From the NCBI GenBank assembly GCA_001298555.1, contig LJCW01000379.1, positions 58,822 through 122,821 on the forward strand: a DNA stretch of 64,000 nt. Reading direction: 5' to 3'. Position numbers and translations under genes: made by a program. The DNA comes from Actinobacteria bacterium OV450 (GTDB lineage Bacteria; Actinomycetota; Actinomycetes; Streptomycetales; Streptomycetaceae). The notes under the pieces are model-generated. The model saw only the letters and a program-made list of their open reading frames with translations. It did no database searches and was not told the DNA's origin. Below are positions 41,405-52,921 of the stretch, in pieces. The stretch's first letter is position 1. Each line of letters opens with the position of its first letter.

Positions 41405-42667
41405 TCACTGGTCGCTCCCCGTGGTGCGGCGGGACTCACGGCGGAGCTGCGTGTCCCGGCGGCCGGGCGGGCGGGACGGCGCGGGCCGGCGCTTGCCGCG
41501 GGGCTCACGGCGCCGGCGCTCCTCCCGCAGACAGGCCCGCAGCCCCTCCGGATCGATGCCCTCGTTGCAGGCGTGGTGGAGCAGTTGGGCGAAGCGGTAC
41601 TCGGCGTCGGCCCGCAGGGCCAGTGCGAGGGCGATCCGGGCGGTCGGCTCGTCACCGGTGGACCAGGAGACCCAGCCGGCGAGGGTGAGCGGGGCCGCCG
41701 CGTGCTCGCCGTAGGCCCCGACGCAGCGGCGGGCCAGCGCCCGCCACAGCCGCAGGGCCGGAGCCGCCTCCTCGCCCTCCATCCACTCGGCCGCGATGTC
41801 GCGGATCTCGCGGTCCTGAAGGCCGAGGATCAAGGAGGCGGCCTCGTCGTGGCCGAGCAGCGCGTCGTCCCAGTCGTCGGCTCCGGGGCCGCCCGGGACG
41901 GGCGGGGCGAGCGTCATCCGCTGCATCAGCGTGCGGGCCAGTGTGACGGTCTCCGTGCCGACCTCCTGCCGGGTGGCGCCGTCGAGGATCTTGGGGACGA
42001 GAGCGGCGGCCGCCCGGTCCAGGGCCCGCTCCATCTCCACGGCCACTCCCCCGTCCAGCGGTGCCAGCCGGCCCTCGATCTCCCGAAGGGAACCCCTGAC
42101 CTGCAGTCCGGCGAAGGTGGCCGTCGCCGCCATCGCGGAGGTGCCGGTCGCGGCCAGGGGGCTGCCCTCGGCCGGGCAGCACCGCTCGTCGGGGCAGCAG
42201 TAGGACCAGTACCGGCCTCCGGAGATGCACAGGGCCTCCATCACGGGCACGTCGAGCGCGCCGCAGGCCTGCCGGATGCGCTGGGCCAGGGGTCGCAGTC
42301 GGGTCATCACGCGCTGGGCGCTCTCGCCGCCGGCCGGATCCTGACAGAGGAAGACGACGATCCCGTCGGGCTTGGCGCCGTGCCGCTCGCTGCCCCGGAC
42401 GAGGCAGTCGGCGACTTGGCGGGCGGTGTCCTCCCATTCGGCGGGGAGCGTGGGGATGCCGACGCGGAGCCGGCCGCCGAAGCGCCCGCCCTCGCCGTGC
42501 ACGGCGACCATGACGAGGGAGTCGGTCGGATGGAAACCGAGCATGTAGGGCAGGGCGTCGGCCAGTTCCGCCGGGCTGCGCAGGGTGATCCGGGGGTCGA
42601 GGGCGGGTCCGGACGGGCTGGTGGAGGGCCGGTCGGACGGGGTGCGTGATTCTCGGTCGTTCGTCAT
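41405..42667 (-). CDS. DUF4192 family protein
   Basis: The protein has 420 residues. After a Ser/Pro-rich start, the DUF4192 domain (about 25-385) is recognisable from ITLRSPAELADALPYMLGFHPTDSLVMVAV and a later WSTGDEPTARIALALAL. A segment CISGGRYWSYCCPDERCCPAEGSP concentrates five cysteines and could bind metal. The C-terminal 40 residues are strongly basic. Function unknown; the family is common in actinobacteria. It is divergent from recQ, 122 bases apart. Confidence 0.88.
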   Translation of the reverse strand: MTNDRESRTPSDRPSTSPSGPALDPRITLRSPAELADALPYMLGFHPTDSLVMVAVHGEGGRFGGRLRVGIPTLPAEWEDTARQVADCLVRGSERHGAKPDGIVVFLCQDPAGGESAQRVMTRLRPLAQRIRQACGALDVPVMEALCISGGRYWSYCCPDERCCPAEGSPLAATGTSAMAATATFAGLQVRGSLREIEGRLAPLDGGVAVEMERALDRAAAALVPKILDGATRQEVGTETVTLARTLMQRMTLAPPVPGGPGADDWDDALLGHDEAASLILGLQDREIRDIAAEWMEGEEAAPALRLWRALARRCVGAYGEHAAAPLTLAGWVSWSTGDEPTARIALALALRADAEYRFAQLLHHACNEGIDPEGLRACLREERRRREPRGKRRPAPSRPPGRRDTQLRRESRRTTGSDQ

Positions 42668-42789
42668 GCCCCGACGGTCCCGCGGACGATCACATCGCGA
42701 AACCCCTGTGGATAACCATTGACCGTTCAACATCCACAGGTTCAGGGCGGCATTGGCGCGATGTCGGAGCCATCAGGTTGCATGGGGGC

Positions 42790-44949
<2,160 letters not shown>

Positions 44950-45165
44950 CCGGATGAGTCATCATCGGCGTGTCGGGGCAAGGATATGAACGGCATACCG
45001 GCGAATTCTGGTCGGCGGCGGCAATTGCTCGTTGCCGCATGCTCACGGGCCACGCGAGAATCGGAGTGCTCCCGCTCGGCTCGACGGCGCTCTCCACAGC
45101 CGTGCCCGCGGCGTGCCCGCACCCCAGCTGTGCCCGTCCGCGGGCGTGTACCCGAAGGGAGGACC

Positions 45166-45798
45166 GTGACCTTCGGATACGCCCCGGCCTCAGCCACCTC
45201 GCTGACAATGGCAGCCGGCGTCGCCAGCCGGCACGGCAGACTGCTGGAACCCGCCGAATGGACGGCGGCGGGTGTGCCGCTGCTCTCCAATCCGCGCGAG
45301 GTCGTCAGCGGGCTGCACTCGCGGCACACCCCGGTGCCCTCGACCGCCGTGATCGCCGTCCTCGGTCCCGAGGAACGGCTCGTCGCCAGCGCCTCGTTCG
45401 TCCACCGGTCGGCTTCGGCCGACGGCTGGGACTACCGAAACGCCCTGCTCGCCGGGCTGCGCCGGGTCATCCCGCACGACCTGCGGCGCCGGACCCCGGT
45501 GCGGACCGCGGTCCTGCTGTACTGCCGCGAGGGCGACGAGCGGTGGACCGAGGAGGACGGCGCCTGGATGTGGGGACTGCGGGACGCCTGCACGCTGCAC
45601 GGCCTGCGGTGCGGCGCGTACATCACGCTGACCCGCGGCGGCTGGCAGGTCCTCGGCGAAGGCCGGGGCGGCCGGCACCCCAGCTCCGAATCACGGCCCG
45701 AGCAACTCGGCGACACCGTCGCCGAGTTCCCCCCGGTGAGCCTGCGCACCGGCGGCGGGGCGACCGAGGTCATGCGCCGGCGAACCGCCGCACGCTGA
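45166..45798 (+). CDS. Conserved hypothetical protein
   Basis: The protein has 210 residues with a GTG start after AAGGGAGG. I recognise no family. It appears soluble, alpha/beta, with AVIAVLGPEERLVASASFVH, TAVLLYCREGDERWTEEDGAW and a C-terminal basic tail. It follows recQ on the same strand after 216 bases and precedes convergent genes. The 229 bases after it (45799-46027) contain nothing I can support. Confidence 0.75.
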   Translation: MTFGYAPASATSLTMAAGVASRHGRLLEPAEWTAAGVPLLSNPREVVSGLHSRHTPVPSTAVIAVLGPEERLVASASFVHRSASADGWDYRNALLAGLRRVIPHDLRRRTPVRTAVLLYCREGDERWTEEDGAWMWGLRDACTLHGLRCGAYITLTRGGWQVLGEGRGGRHPSSESRPEQLGDTVAEFPPVSLRTGGGATEVMRRRTAAR

Positions 45799-46027
45799 GC
45801 CCGGCGGCCCGCCCGTACCCGCGGGGCCGCACGCGCGCACGGACCCGCCCGCACCCACACGCGCCCCGCCCGAGGTGCCCGGTGCACGGCGTCCCCGGAT
45901 GCGGGACAGGCAGGACAGCCCTCACAGCCGTACACCCTGGAACGGGCGTACGGCAGGTCAGGCCTCGGGCTTCAGCGGGGCCGGCACCGGCCGGCCCCGC
46001 CCCTTGCCCGCGCCGGGGTACGGGGCG

Positions 46028-46687
46028 TCAGACGCCCGCGCCCAGCACGGAGTTGATCTGCTTCGGGTCGCCGCACACGATGAGCAGCGCACCGGCGCGC
46101 GTGAGCGCGGCTGGCAGGGCGGCGGCGGTCGCCTCGACCGGACCGCCGTTGGCCGCGAAGACCACGACGGGCCGGCCCGCAGCGCGCTCGACCTGCGCCG
46201 CGTCCGCATAGAAGACGTCGTCCCCGGCATCGTGCAGGGCCCAGTAGGCGGCCTCGCCGAAGGACAGCTCGTGCGCGGCCCACGGGTGCGGGTCGCCGGT
46301 GGTGAGCACCAGGATGTCGCCGGGTGCGCGCCCGGTGTCGAGCAGCAGGTCGACGGCCTCCTCGGCCGCGTCCAGCGCGCCCTCGGCGGAAGCCGGGATC
46401 AGCTGGACCTGCGGCACCGCCGCGGAGACGGACGGGGCGGTGGGGGCTGCGGGAACGGGTCCGGGGGTGGCCTGCGGCGCACGCGGTGCGGGCGGCGCGG
46501 GCCTGGGGGCGCCTCCTGCGCGGCTTGCCGCTGCGGGGGAGGGACCGGGGCGCCCGGGCCGCGGAACGGCGGCGGGACGCGGACCAGGTACGGGGCGGGG
46601 GGTCTGCGCGGTGCGGCTCGCGGCCGGCGTGACGCGGGGACCCTGGGCACTCTCGTGAATCTGAGGCTCCTCGGGGGTGAGAGGCAT
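46028..46687 (-). CDS. Proline-rich protein with SF1-helicase-like C-terminal segment
   Basis: The protein has 219 residues. The first 95 are Pro/Ala/Arg-rich and probably disordered. The rest reads AAEEAVDLLLDTGRAPGDIL, then a VLTTGDPHPWAAHELSFGEA strand-helix, GRPVVVFAANGG and LPAALTRAGALLIVCGDP. The last segment strongly resembles motif VI (VALTRA...L.V.GDP) of UvrD/RecB-type helicases, but Walker A and B are absent. It may be a stand-alone relic or an adaptor derived from a helicase 2A domain (inference). The start is uncertain: the ATG at 46687 lacks a clear ribosome-binding site. It lies 59 bases downstream of rnhB. Confidence 0.7.
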   Translation of the reverse strand: MPLTPEEPQIHESAQGPRVTPAASRTAQTPRPVPGPRPAAVPRPGRPGPSPAAASRAGGAPRPAPPAPRAPQATPGPVPAAPTAPSVSAAVPQVQLIPASAEGALDAAEEAVDLLLDTGRAPGDILVLTTGDPHPWAAHELSFGEAAYWALHDAGDDVFYADAAQVERAAGRPVVVFAANGGPVEATAAALPAALTRAGALLIVCGDPKQINSVLGAGV

Positions 46688-46746
46688 GAGTTGATGTCTA
46701 TCAAACACCGGTACGAAACGTACCGGCGGGTGGCACGTGGGCGCGA

Positions 46747-47457
46747 TCAGAAATCGAAGCCGAGTTGGCCTCCGTTTTCCAGCTGCACCGCTTCCTCGCT
46801 GCGCCGCACCTTCTTGAGGTGGCGCCACCGGGGCAGCGCGTCGAGGTACGACCACGAGAGCCGGTGGTACGGGGTGGGCCCCAGTTCCTCGAGCGCGGCC
46901 CGGTGCACGGGCGAGGGGTATCCGGCGTTGTCACCGAAGGCGAAGTCCGCGTACCCGCCGCCTTGTTGACCGAGGTCGGCCATCATCCGGTCGCGTCTGA
47001 CCTTGGCGATCACCGAGGCCGCGGCGACGGCGACGCAGGACTGGTCGCCCTTGATCACCGTACGCACCCGCCAGGGCGCGCCGAGGTAGTCGTGCTTGCC
47101 GTCGAGGATCACCGCGTCGGGCCGCACGGGCAGCGCCCCCAGGGCGCGCTCCGCCGCGAGCCGCAGCGCGGCCGTCATCCCGAGTTCGTCGATCTCCTCC
47201 GAGGAGGCGTGACCCAGGGCGTACGCGGTGACCCAGGCCTCCAGGACGTCGAGGAGCGCGTCACGTCGTTTCTGGGTGAGCAGTTTGGAGTCGGTGAGAC
47301 CTGCCGGCGGCCGGCGCAGTCCGGTGATCGCCGCGCACACGGTGACCGGACCGGCCCAGGCCCCTCGTCCGACTTCGTCGACCCCGGCGATGACCTTGGC
47401 GCCGGTGGTTGCACGGAGGGAGCGTTCGACGGTGTGGGTGGGTGCTTCGTACGGCAT
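46747..47457 (-). CDS. rnhB: Ribonuclease HII
   Basis: The protein has 236 residues. The RNase H fold has the paired metal residues Asp27-Glu28 in AGVDEVGRGAWAGP, a third Asp in ILDGKHDYL and a fourth in AAASVIAKVRRDR. The C-terminal end carries GYPSPVHRAALEELGPTPYHRLSW, typical of the family. The enzyme removes RNA from RNA-DNA hybrids and misincorporated ribonucleotides. It is first in a leftward pair with the proline-rich gene. Confidence 0.96.
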   Translation of the reverse strand: MPYEAPTHTVERSLRATTGAKVIAGVDEVGRGAWAGPVTVCAAITGLRRPPAGLTDSKLLTQKRRDALLDVLEAWVTAYALGHASSEEIDELGMTAALRLAAERALGALPVRPDAVILDGKHDYLGAPWRVRTVIKGDQSCVAVAAASVIAKVRRDRMMADLGQQGGGYADFAFGDNAGYPSPVHRAALEELGPTPYHRLSWSYLDALPRWRHLKKVRRSEEAVQLENGGQLGFDF

Positions 47458-47526
47458 GGCGCCAGCAAGGGTACGCCGCCCCGCGCCGCCTGCACACCCC
47501 GGCCCGGGCGGAGTCCGCACCGCGCC

Positions 47527-48132
47527 TCACGCCCTGAGCAGCGGCACCATCACCCGGTCGATCATTTCCGCGAGGTCCGGATCCGCCCATTCGCTCCCGC
47601 ACACCTTCGCGCGGTACATCATGATCGCCGGAATGACGTCGACCACGAACGGACTCGTCGCATCCGCGCGCACGTCACCCCGCTTGATCCCGCGCTCCAC
47701 AAGCTCCCTGATCAGCTGATGGGCAGGGTCGTGCAGCCCGGCCCGGACGACGTCATGGAACCGCCCTGCGTGGGCATGGTCGCATTCGTGAAGGACCGCA
47801 CGCAGAGCCTGACCGGCGCGCGACTCCATCACGTCCCGCATCCGCACACACAACCGGAACAAGTCCTCCCGGACCGATCCGCCGTCGGGGATGTCACCGA
47901 TGGGCGGCAGCCCGGTGCGCAGCACCTCGGCCACCAGGTCCGCCTTCGAGGGCCAACGCCGGTACACCGCCGCCTTGCCGGTGTGCGCGCAGGCCGCGAC
48001 CCCCTCCATGGTGAACGCGTTCCACCCGACGGTGCTCAGCTGCTCCAAAGCCGCGTCGAGAATCGCCCGTTCGAGTTCCGGCCCCCGCCTGCGCCCCGGT
48101 GACGTCGCCGACCAGCGCGAACCCGCCATCAC
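47527..48132 (-). CDS. TetR-family repressor
   Basis: The protein has 201 residues with a GTG start preceded by GGAGG. The N-terminal helix-turn-helix (about 20-66) reads ILDAALEQLSTVGWNAFTME and GKAAVYRRWPSKADLV. The C-terminal ligand domain has a TetR_C pattern (SRAGQALRAVLHE). It is divergent from an MFS drug-exporter gene. Two perfect palindromes lie in the 139 bases between them, so it is very likely the repressor of both. Confidence 0.94.
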   Translation of the reverse strand: MMAGSRWSATSPGRRRGPELERAILDAALEQLSTVGWNAFTMEGVAACAHTGKAAVYRRWPSKADLVAEVLRTGLPPIGDIPDGGSVREDLFRLCVRMRDVMESRAGQALRAVLHECDHAHAGRFHDVVRAGLHDPAHQLIRELVERGIKRGDVRADATSPFVVDVIPAIMMYRAKVCGSEWADPDLAEMIDRVMVPLLRA

Positions 48133-48180
48133 CCCTGACCTCCGACCGACTCACGCGCCCCTCACACGCAATTCCAGCCC

Positions 48181-48202
48181 TAGTGAACGGTTGCGTTCAC
48201 TA
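48181..48202. promoter_or_regulatory. TetR operator 1
   Basis: TAGTGAACG-GTTG-CGTTCACTA is a perfect palindrome with 9-base arms. It lies 49 bases before the TetR start codon. Confidence 0.85.
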
Positions 48203-48228
48203 TCAGGGGCCTCCTACCGTGGACGCGC

Positions 48229-48248
48229 AGTGAACGAATACGTTCACT
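48229..48248. promoter_or_regulatory. TetR operator 2
   Basis: AGTGAACG-AATA-CGTTCACT repeats the same arms, 47 bases centre to centre from operator 1, and lies 23 bases before the MFS start codon. Confidence 0.85.
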
Positions 48249-48271
48249 ATTTCACTATGGGGGGTTCCACG

Positions 48272-49825
48272 GTGAAAGGTTCTCAACTCGCCACGCCCCG
48301 GATACCGGGCGCTGCCCGCCGGGAAGGGCGCCCCGGCGTGGCACTCACGGTCATCGCCGCCTGCCAGCTGATGGTCGTCCTCGACGCCACGATCGTGAAC
48401 ATCGCACTCCCGCACATCCAGACCGCCCTGTCCTTCTCCACCACCGACCTGTCCTGGGTGATCAGCGCGTACACCCTGGCCTTCGGCGGCCTCCTGCTCC
48501 TCGGCGGGCGGGCCGGCGACATCCTCGGCCGACGCCGCGTGTTCCTGACCGGAATCCTGCTCTTCACCCTGGCCTCCCTCCTCGGCGGTTTCGCCCAGGA
48601 GCCCTGGCAGCTGCTGGCCGCCCGAGCCCTCCAGGGGGTCGGCGGCGCGATCGCCTCGCCGACCTCGCTGGCCCTGATCACCACGACCTTCGCCGAAGGC
48701 CCCGAGCGCAACCGGGCGTTCGGGGTGTTCGCCGCCGTCTCCGCGGGCGGCGGCGCGATCGGGCTGCTGGCGGGCGGCATGCTGACCGAATGGCTCGACT
48801 GGCGCTGGGTGCTGTTCGTGAACGTGCCGATCGGGCTCCTGATCGCCGTGCTCGCCCCGCTCTACATCACCGAGTCCGAGCGCCATCCGGGACGCTTCGA
48901 CATCGCCGGGGCCCTCACCTCCACGGGCGGCATGGCCTCGCTCGTCTACGGTTTCATCCGCGCCTCCGAGGACGGCTGGCGCGACGGGCTCACCCTCGCC
49001 TCGTTCGCGGCGGCCGTCCTCCTCCTCGCGCTGTTCGCGGCCGTCGAGTCGCGGGCGCACGAGCCGATCGTCCCCTTGCGGATGTTCGCCGACCGCAACC
49101 GTGCCGGCACGTACCTGATCATGCTCGGCCTCGCCGCCGCGATGTTCGGCATGTTCTTCTTCATCGTCCAGTTCGTCCAGAACGTGCTGGACTTCTCCCC
49201 CATCCGGTCCGGGCTCGGCTTCCTGCCCGTGACCGTCGCGATCGTCACGGCCGCCGGTCTCTCGCAACGGTTCCTGCCGCGCTTCGGCCCCAAGCCGTTC
49301 ATGGTCACCGGATCCGCCCTCACCGGCACCGGGCTGGCCTGGCTGACCCTCATCCGCACCGACAGCTCGTACGTCTCGGGGGTCCTCGGACCGATGCTGC
49401 TCTTCGGATTCGGCATGGGGCTGAACTTCGTGACCCTCACCCTCACCGCCGTCTCCGGGGTCGCACAGCGGGAGGCGGGGGCGGCGTCCGGGCTGCTCAA
49501 CGCCAGCCAGCAGGTCGGCGGCGCGCTCGGCCTGTCGATCCTGGTCACCGTCTTCGGCACGGCCAGCCGCAACGAGGGCGAGAAGCAGGTTCCGGACTTC
49601 CTGGCCCACGCGGATCCCGGTCAGCTGGCGGCGTTCAAGGAAACCGGGAGGCTGCCCGGCCCGTGGGGCGATCTCGTCCTCACCCAGGGGATGTCCACCG
49701 CGTTCCTGGCGGGCGTGGCCATGGCCGGGATCTCCCTGGCCACCGCACTGCTGGTCATCCGGGTCCGCAAGAGCGACCTGGAGGCCCTGAGCGGCGCGGC
49801 CGCGCAGGCGGGTCCGGCGGCCTGA
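48272..49825 (+). CDS. MFS multidrug exporter, DHA2 (14-TM) family
   Basis: The protein has 517 residues and 14 predicted membrane helices. Motif A-type GGRAGDILGRRRVFLTG follows helix 2, and the D1 motif VVLDATIVNIALPHIQ lies in helix 1, typical of EmrB/QacA proton antiporters. The start GTG at 48272 has GGGGGG 8 bases upstream; an ATG at 48257 would overlap that sequence. Expression is presumably relieved when the TetR repressor binds the exported drug. Confidence 0.95.
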   Translation: MKGSQLATPRIPGAARREGRPGVALTVIAACQLMVVLDATIVNIALPHIQTALSFSTTDLSWVISAYTLAFGGLLLLGGRAGDILGRRRVFLTGILLFTLASLLGGFAQEPWQLLAARALQGVGGAIASPTSLALITTTFAEGPERNRAFGVFAAVSAGGGAIGLLAGGMLTEWLDWRWVLFVNVPIGLLIAVLAPLYITESERHPGRFDIAGALTSTGGMASLVYGFIRASEDGWRDGLTLASFAAAVLLLALFAAVESRAHEPIVPLRMFADRNRAGTYLIMLGLAAAMFGMFFFIVQFVQNVLDFSPIRSGLGFLPVTVAIVTAAGLSQRFLPRFGPKPFMVTGSALTGTGLAWLTLIRTDSSYVSGVLGPMLLFGFGMGLNFVTLTLTAVSGVAQREAGAASGLLNASQQVGGALGLSILVTVFGTASRNEGEKQVPDFLAHADPGQLAAFKETGRLPGPWGDLVLTQGMSTAFLAGVAMAGISLATALLVIRVRKSDLEALSGAAAQAGPAA

Positions 49826-49842
49826 CCCCTGTGGGGCGTGCG

Positions 49843-49882
49843 GGGGCCCGGGCGCGCGATCACCTCACGCGCGCCGGGCCCC
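49843..49882. terminator. Bidirectional terminator candidate between convergent genes
   Basis: GGGGCCCGGGCGCGCG pairs with CGCGCGCCGGGCCCC (one bulged base) around a 9-base loop. It lies between the convergent MFS and DUF4173-type genes. An imperfect direct repeat with CGTACGGAGT units follows at about 49882-49932. Confidence 0.75.
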
Positions 49883-49943
49883 GTACGGAGTGCCCACGGG
49901 ATCCTGCCCCTCGTACGGAGTCCCCAGGGGATCCGCGCGCGGG

Positions 49944-51728
49944 CTACCCGATGCTGCGCGTGGCGAAGGTCCCGAGGTCACGGCAGACCTCGTACGAGGC
50001 CGTCACCGGGCGCTCACGGAGGATCTGCCGGGCCCGGTACTCGCCGAGGCTCATCGCGTACCACGGCAGCCGGCCGCCCTTCGACAGCTCGTTGTTGATC
50101 CCGCGCAGGGCGCAGGAGCGTCGGGGTTCGGGCAGCCGGTCCAGCGCGGGCACGGCGTCCGCGGACAGGGACTGGAAGTAGGCCAGGTCGAGCTTGCCCG
50201 CCTGCTCGAAGCGGGCCACGTTCCGCTCCGCGACCATCCCGTCCGGGGACAGCAGCCCGAACGCCAGGACGGCGGCGGCCGCGCTCCCGGCGACGGCCCG
50301 CGGCAGCCAGCGGGCGCCGAACACGCTGGCAGCCATGATCAGCACGATGACCAGCCCGAGCCAGAGCTCCATCGCGGCCACCGACACGCGTAGCCGCGTC
50401 AGCCCGTACGCCTCCACGTACAGGTCCATCCGGCGCAGCGCGGAGGCGACGACGACCAGGGTCAGGGCGCACAGCGTGCCCAGGACGACGCGGACGAACC
50501 GCCGGTCGCCGGCGCCGGAACGCGGGGCCCAGCGCAGGGCGAGCGCGATCACGGCAAGGGTCAGCAGCGTGGCCCAGAGCAACTGCCAGAAACCCTGGCG
50601 GGCGTACTGGGAGTGGGTGAGCCCGGTGCTCTCCAGCACCTTGTCGTAGCCGCCGAACAGGACGGCCAGCTGGACGGCGTTGAAGCCGGCGAAGAGCAGG
50701 TCGAGCACGACCAGCGGAAGGGCCCATTCGACGCGGGAGCGCGGCTTGCCGGGCCTCACCCGGATCCGGTCCCAGCGCGAGGGCGCGGCGGCGGCGCGCG
50801 CGGCGGCGAGCGCGAGCACGGCGCCGAGCAGGAAGAGCACGAGGCGCAGCGGGCCGTCGCCCACGGAGACATCGGGGGTGAGCCCGCCCAGCAGATCCGC
50901 GAAGGCGGCGTCGGCGGACGCGAACAGGGCGCCGAAGAGCACCAGCAGCACGAGGGCCACCACGGCGGCCTTGGCGAGGGGCACCCAGCGGTCGCGGTCG
51001 ACCCCGCTGCCGCGCGAGCGCAGCCCGCTCCAGGCCCAGCGGAGCCCGAGCACCCCGGCGTCGACGAAGCCGAGCGGGCTCAGCAGGACGCCGGGCCAGG
51101 TGCGGCTGCCGTGCAGGGCCAGCGCGCCGAGCAGGACGGCGGCGAGCAGCGCGAGGGCGGACGGCCAGCCGGCGTCGCGCAGCGCGGGTACGGCGAGCAG
51201 CGCGACGCAGCCGATCGCCCAGGCCAGCGTCCAGGGGCGGGCGGTGCGCCGGGCGGCGCGGGCGGCGGCGTACGCGGCGGCGATGGCGGGAACGACGGCG
51301 AGCAGCAGGCCGGGGCCGAGGCCGTCGCCGAGGAAGAGGGCCGCGGCGAGGCCGGCGGCGACGGCGCAGAGCAGGACGGCGGTGGGCACGGGCGCCGCCC
51401 GGGCGGGGCGGGCGGCTTCGGCCCACGCGACCGGTGCGATGGACCAGGCCCCGGACTTGGCCCGCTGCTGCCGGACTTGATAGGCCTCCCACGCCTTGGG
51501 GTCCCAGCCGGTCGGCGCCTTCGGGACGGCCTGTGCGTCGGCCTCCGCGGCCGGGCCTGGGGGTGGGCCTGCGGGCGGGTCTGCAGGCGCACCCGCGGTT
51601 GCGGCGCGGGTGTCAGGCGCGTCGGGTGTGTCAGCTGTGGCCTTGGTGGCGGGCTCGCCCGTTGCCGGCGTCGGCCGCGGCGAGTCCCCGGTCGCGTCCC
51701 CGCGCGCGCCGTCGGAGTTTTCTGACAT
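49944..51728 (-). CDS. DUF4173/DUF4153-type membrane protein
   Basis: The protein has 594 residues. The first 75 are Ala/Pro/Thr-rich and probably disordered, followed by GWDPKAWEAYQVRQQRAKSG. About 11-12 membrane segments follow from residue 110. The conserved GGYDKVLESTGLTHSQYARQ and GFWQLLWATLL region, then RVVLGTLCALTLVVV, identify the family. Members often sit near two-component genes, but no such partner is adjacent here. The C-terminal 90 residues are soluble and include SLGEYRARQILRERP. GGGAGGGG precedes the ATG. Confidence 0.85.
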   Translation of the reverse strand: MSENSDGARGDATGDSPRPTPATGEPATKATADTPDAPDTRAATAGAPADPPAGPPPGPAAEADAQAVPKAPTGWDPKAWEAYQVRQQRAKSGAWSIAPVAWAEAARPARAAPVPTAVLLCAVAAGLAAALFLGDGLGPGLLLAVVPAIAAAYAAARAARRTARPWTLAWAIGCVALLAVPALRDAGWPSALALLAAVLLGALALHGSRTWPGVLLSPLGFVDAGVLGLRWAWSGLRSRGSGVDRDRWVPLAKAAVVALVLLVLFGALFASADAAFADLLGGLTPDVSVGDGPLRLVLFLLGAVLALAAARAAAAPSRWDRIRVRPGKPRSRVEWALPLVVLDLLFAGFNAVQLAVLFGGYDKVLESTGLTHSQYARQGFWQLLWATLLTLAVIALALRWAPRSGAGDRRFVRVVLGTLCALTLVVVASALRRMDLYVEAYGLTRLRVSVAAMELWLGLVIVLIMAASVFGARWLPRAVAGSAAAAVLAFGLLSPDGMVAERNVARFEQAGKLDLAYFQSLSADAVPALDRLPEPRRSCALRGINNELSKGGRLPWYAMSLGEYRARQILRERPVTASYEVCRDLGTFATRSIG

Positions 51729-51992
51729 CGGGTTCCCCTCCCCTGTCGGCCGCCCCCGTCGTCACGACGGAGGCGGCGAAGCGGACAGGGTAGGCCCGTG
51801 ACGTGCGGCTTCAGCCATACCGGACGAGCCCCTGTGGCAGGACCGTGACAATCGGAACGGGGCATGTCGCCCGACGGGGGACGCCCGCACGCACCGGCCG
51901 GCCGGCAGACCCCTCGGCCGGCCGTCGACCGCCGGCCGTCGGCCGCTGTCGTCGGGCCGTCAGACGTGGACCGCCGGGTTGCCGCCCGTCGG

Positions 51993-52910
51993 CTAGTGCG
52001 CCGCCGTCTCGGGCAGCCAGGCCGGCAGGGCCTCGGTACGGGCCAGCCAGGCCGCGGGCAGCACAGCGTCGCCACGCGCCCCCAGCACCCCGCCGACGAT
52101 CGCGCAGGTGGTGTCGACGTCCCCGCCCACCTGCGCGGTGGTCCAGAACGCCCGCTCGAAGTCATCCAGAGACCGCGCCGCCGACCACAGGGCGAACGGC
52201 ACGGTGTCATGGGCGCTGGTGCGCCGCCCGCAGCCCAGCACCGCCGCGACCGTCGTCGCGTCGCCGTAGTCCAGCATGTCCCGCGCGCGCCGCAGCCCCG
52301 CACCCACGGCGCTGCGCGGCACCAGGGCGATCACGCCGTCCAGCAGGTCCGCGGCCTTCGGCGGACCGGCCGGAGCCGCCGCGTCGGCGGCCGCCGCGGC
52401 GACGGCCATCGCCCCGCAGACCGCCTCGCGGTGCTGGTGGGTGGTGTAGGCGGAGATCTCCGCCTGGTGGATGGCCTGCTCCGGGTCGTCGGCGTACCAG
52501 GCGCCCAGCGGTGCGATGCGCATGGCCGCGCCGTTGCCCCACGAGCCCTGCCCGTTGAACAGTTCGGCGGCCAGCGTGCGCCAGTCCTCGCCCTCCCGGA
52601 CGAGGCGGAGCATCCGGTTCACGGCGGGCCCGTAACCGCGGTCAAAATCGTGGTGGTGGGCGAAGGAGCTCGCCAGGGCGTCTTGGTCGATGCGTCCGTG
52701 TGCGGCGAGGACGGCGACGACCGAGCAGGCCATCTCGGTGTCGTCGGTCCACTGCCAGGTCCCGGTGCCCGCGGGCAGCTCGCGGCGCTTGAGGAGGGGG
52801 TAGTTCACGGGGACGAAGTACTGGGAGCCCAGGGCGTCACCCAGAGCCAGCCCGCGCAGGCTGGCCATGGCGCGTGCGTAGCGCCTTTCGGAAGAGGAGT
52901 CAGCGGTCAT
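51993..52910 (-). CDS. ADP-ribosylglycohydrolase family protein
   Basis: The protein has 305 residues. Metal-binding motifs of the ARH/DraG family are visible: GLALGDALGSQYF near 20, WTDDTEMA near 54 and GGDVDTTCAIVGG near 264. Such enzymes cleave ADP-ribose from proteins or nucleic acids or hydrolyse related ADP-ribosyl compounds. The natural target is unknown. It lies 11 bases downstream of a histidine phosphatase gene and is probably co-transcribed with it. The 264 bases beyond it (51729-51992) hold only GC-rich hairpin-prone sequence. Confidence 0.94.
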   Translation of the reverse strand: MTADSSSERRYARAMASLRGLALGDALGSQYFVPVNYPLLKRRELPAGTGTWQWTDDTEMACSVVAVLAAHGRIDQDALASSFAHHHDFDRGYGPAVNRMLRLVREGEDWRTLAAELFNGQGSWGNGAAMRIAPLGAWYADDPEQAIHQAEISAYTTHQHREAVCGAMAVAAAAADAAAPAGPPKAADLLDGVIALVPRSAVGAGLRRARDMLDYGDATTVAAVLGCGRRTSAHDTVPFALWSAARSLDDFERAFWTTAQVGGDVDTTCAIVGGVLGARGDAVLPAAWLARTEALPAWLPETAAH

Positions 52911-52921
52911 CCCGGGCCACT

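Noticed and set aside
49882..49932. Imperfect direct repeat with CGTACGGAGT units between convergent genes
   Set aside because: It lies in non-coding GC-rich sequence after a terminator, with only two imperfect copies and no mobile-element features.
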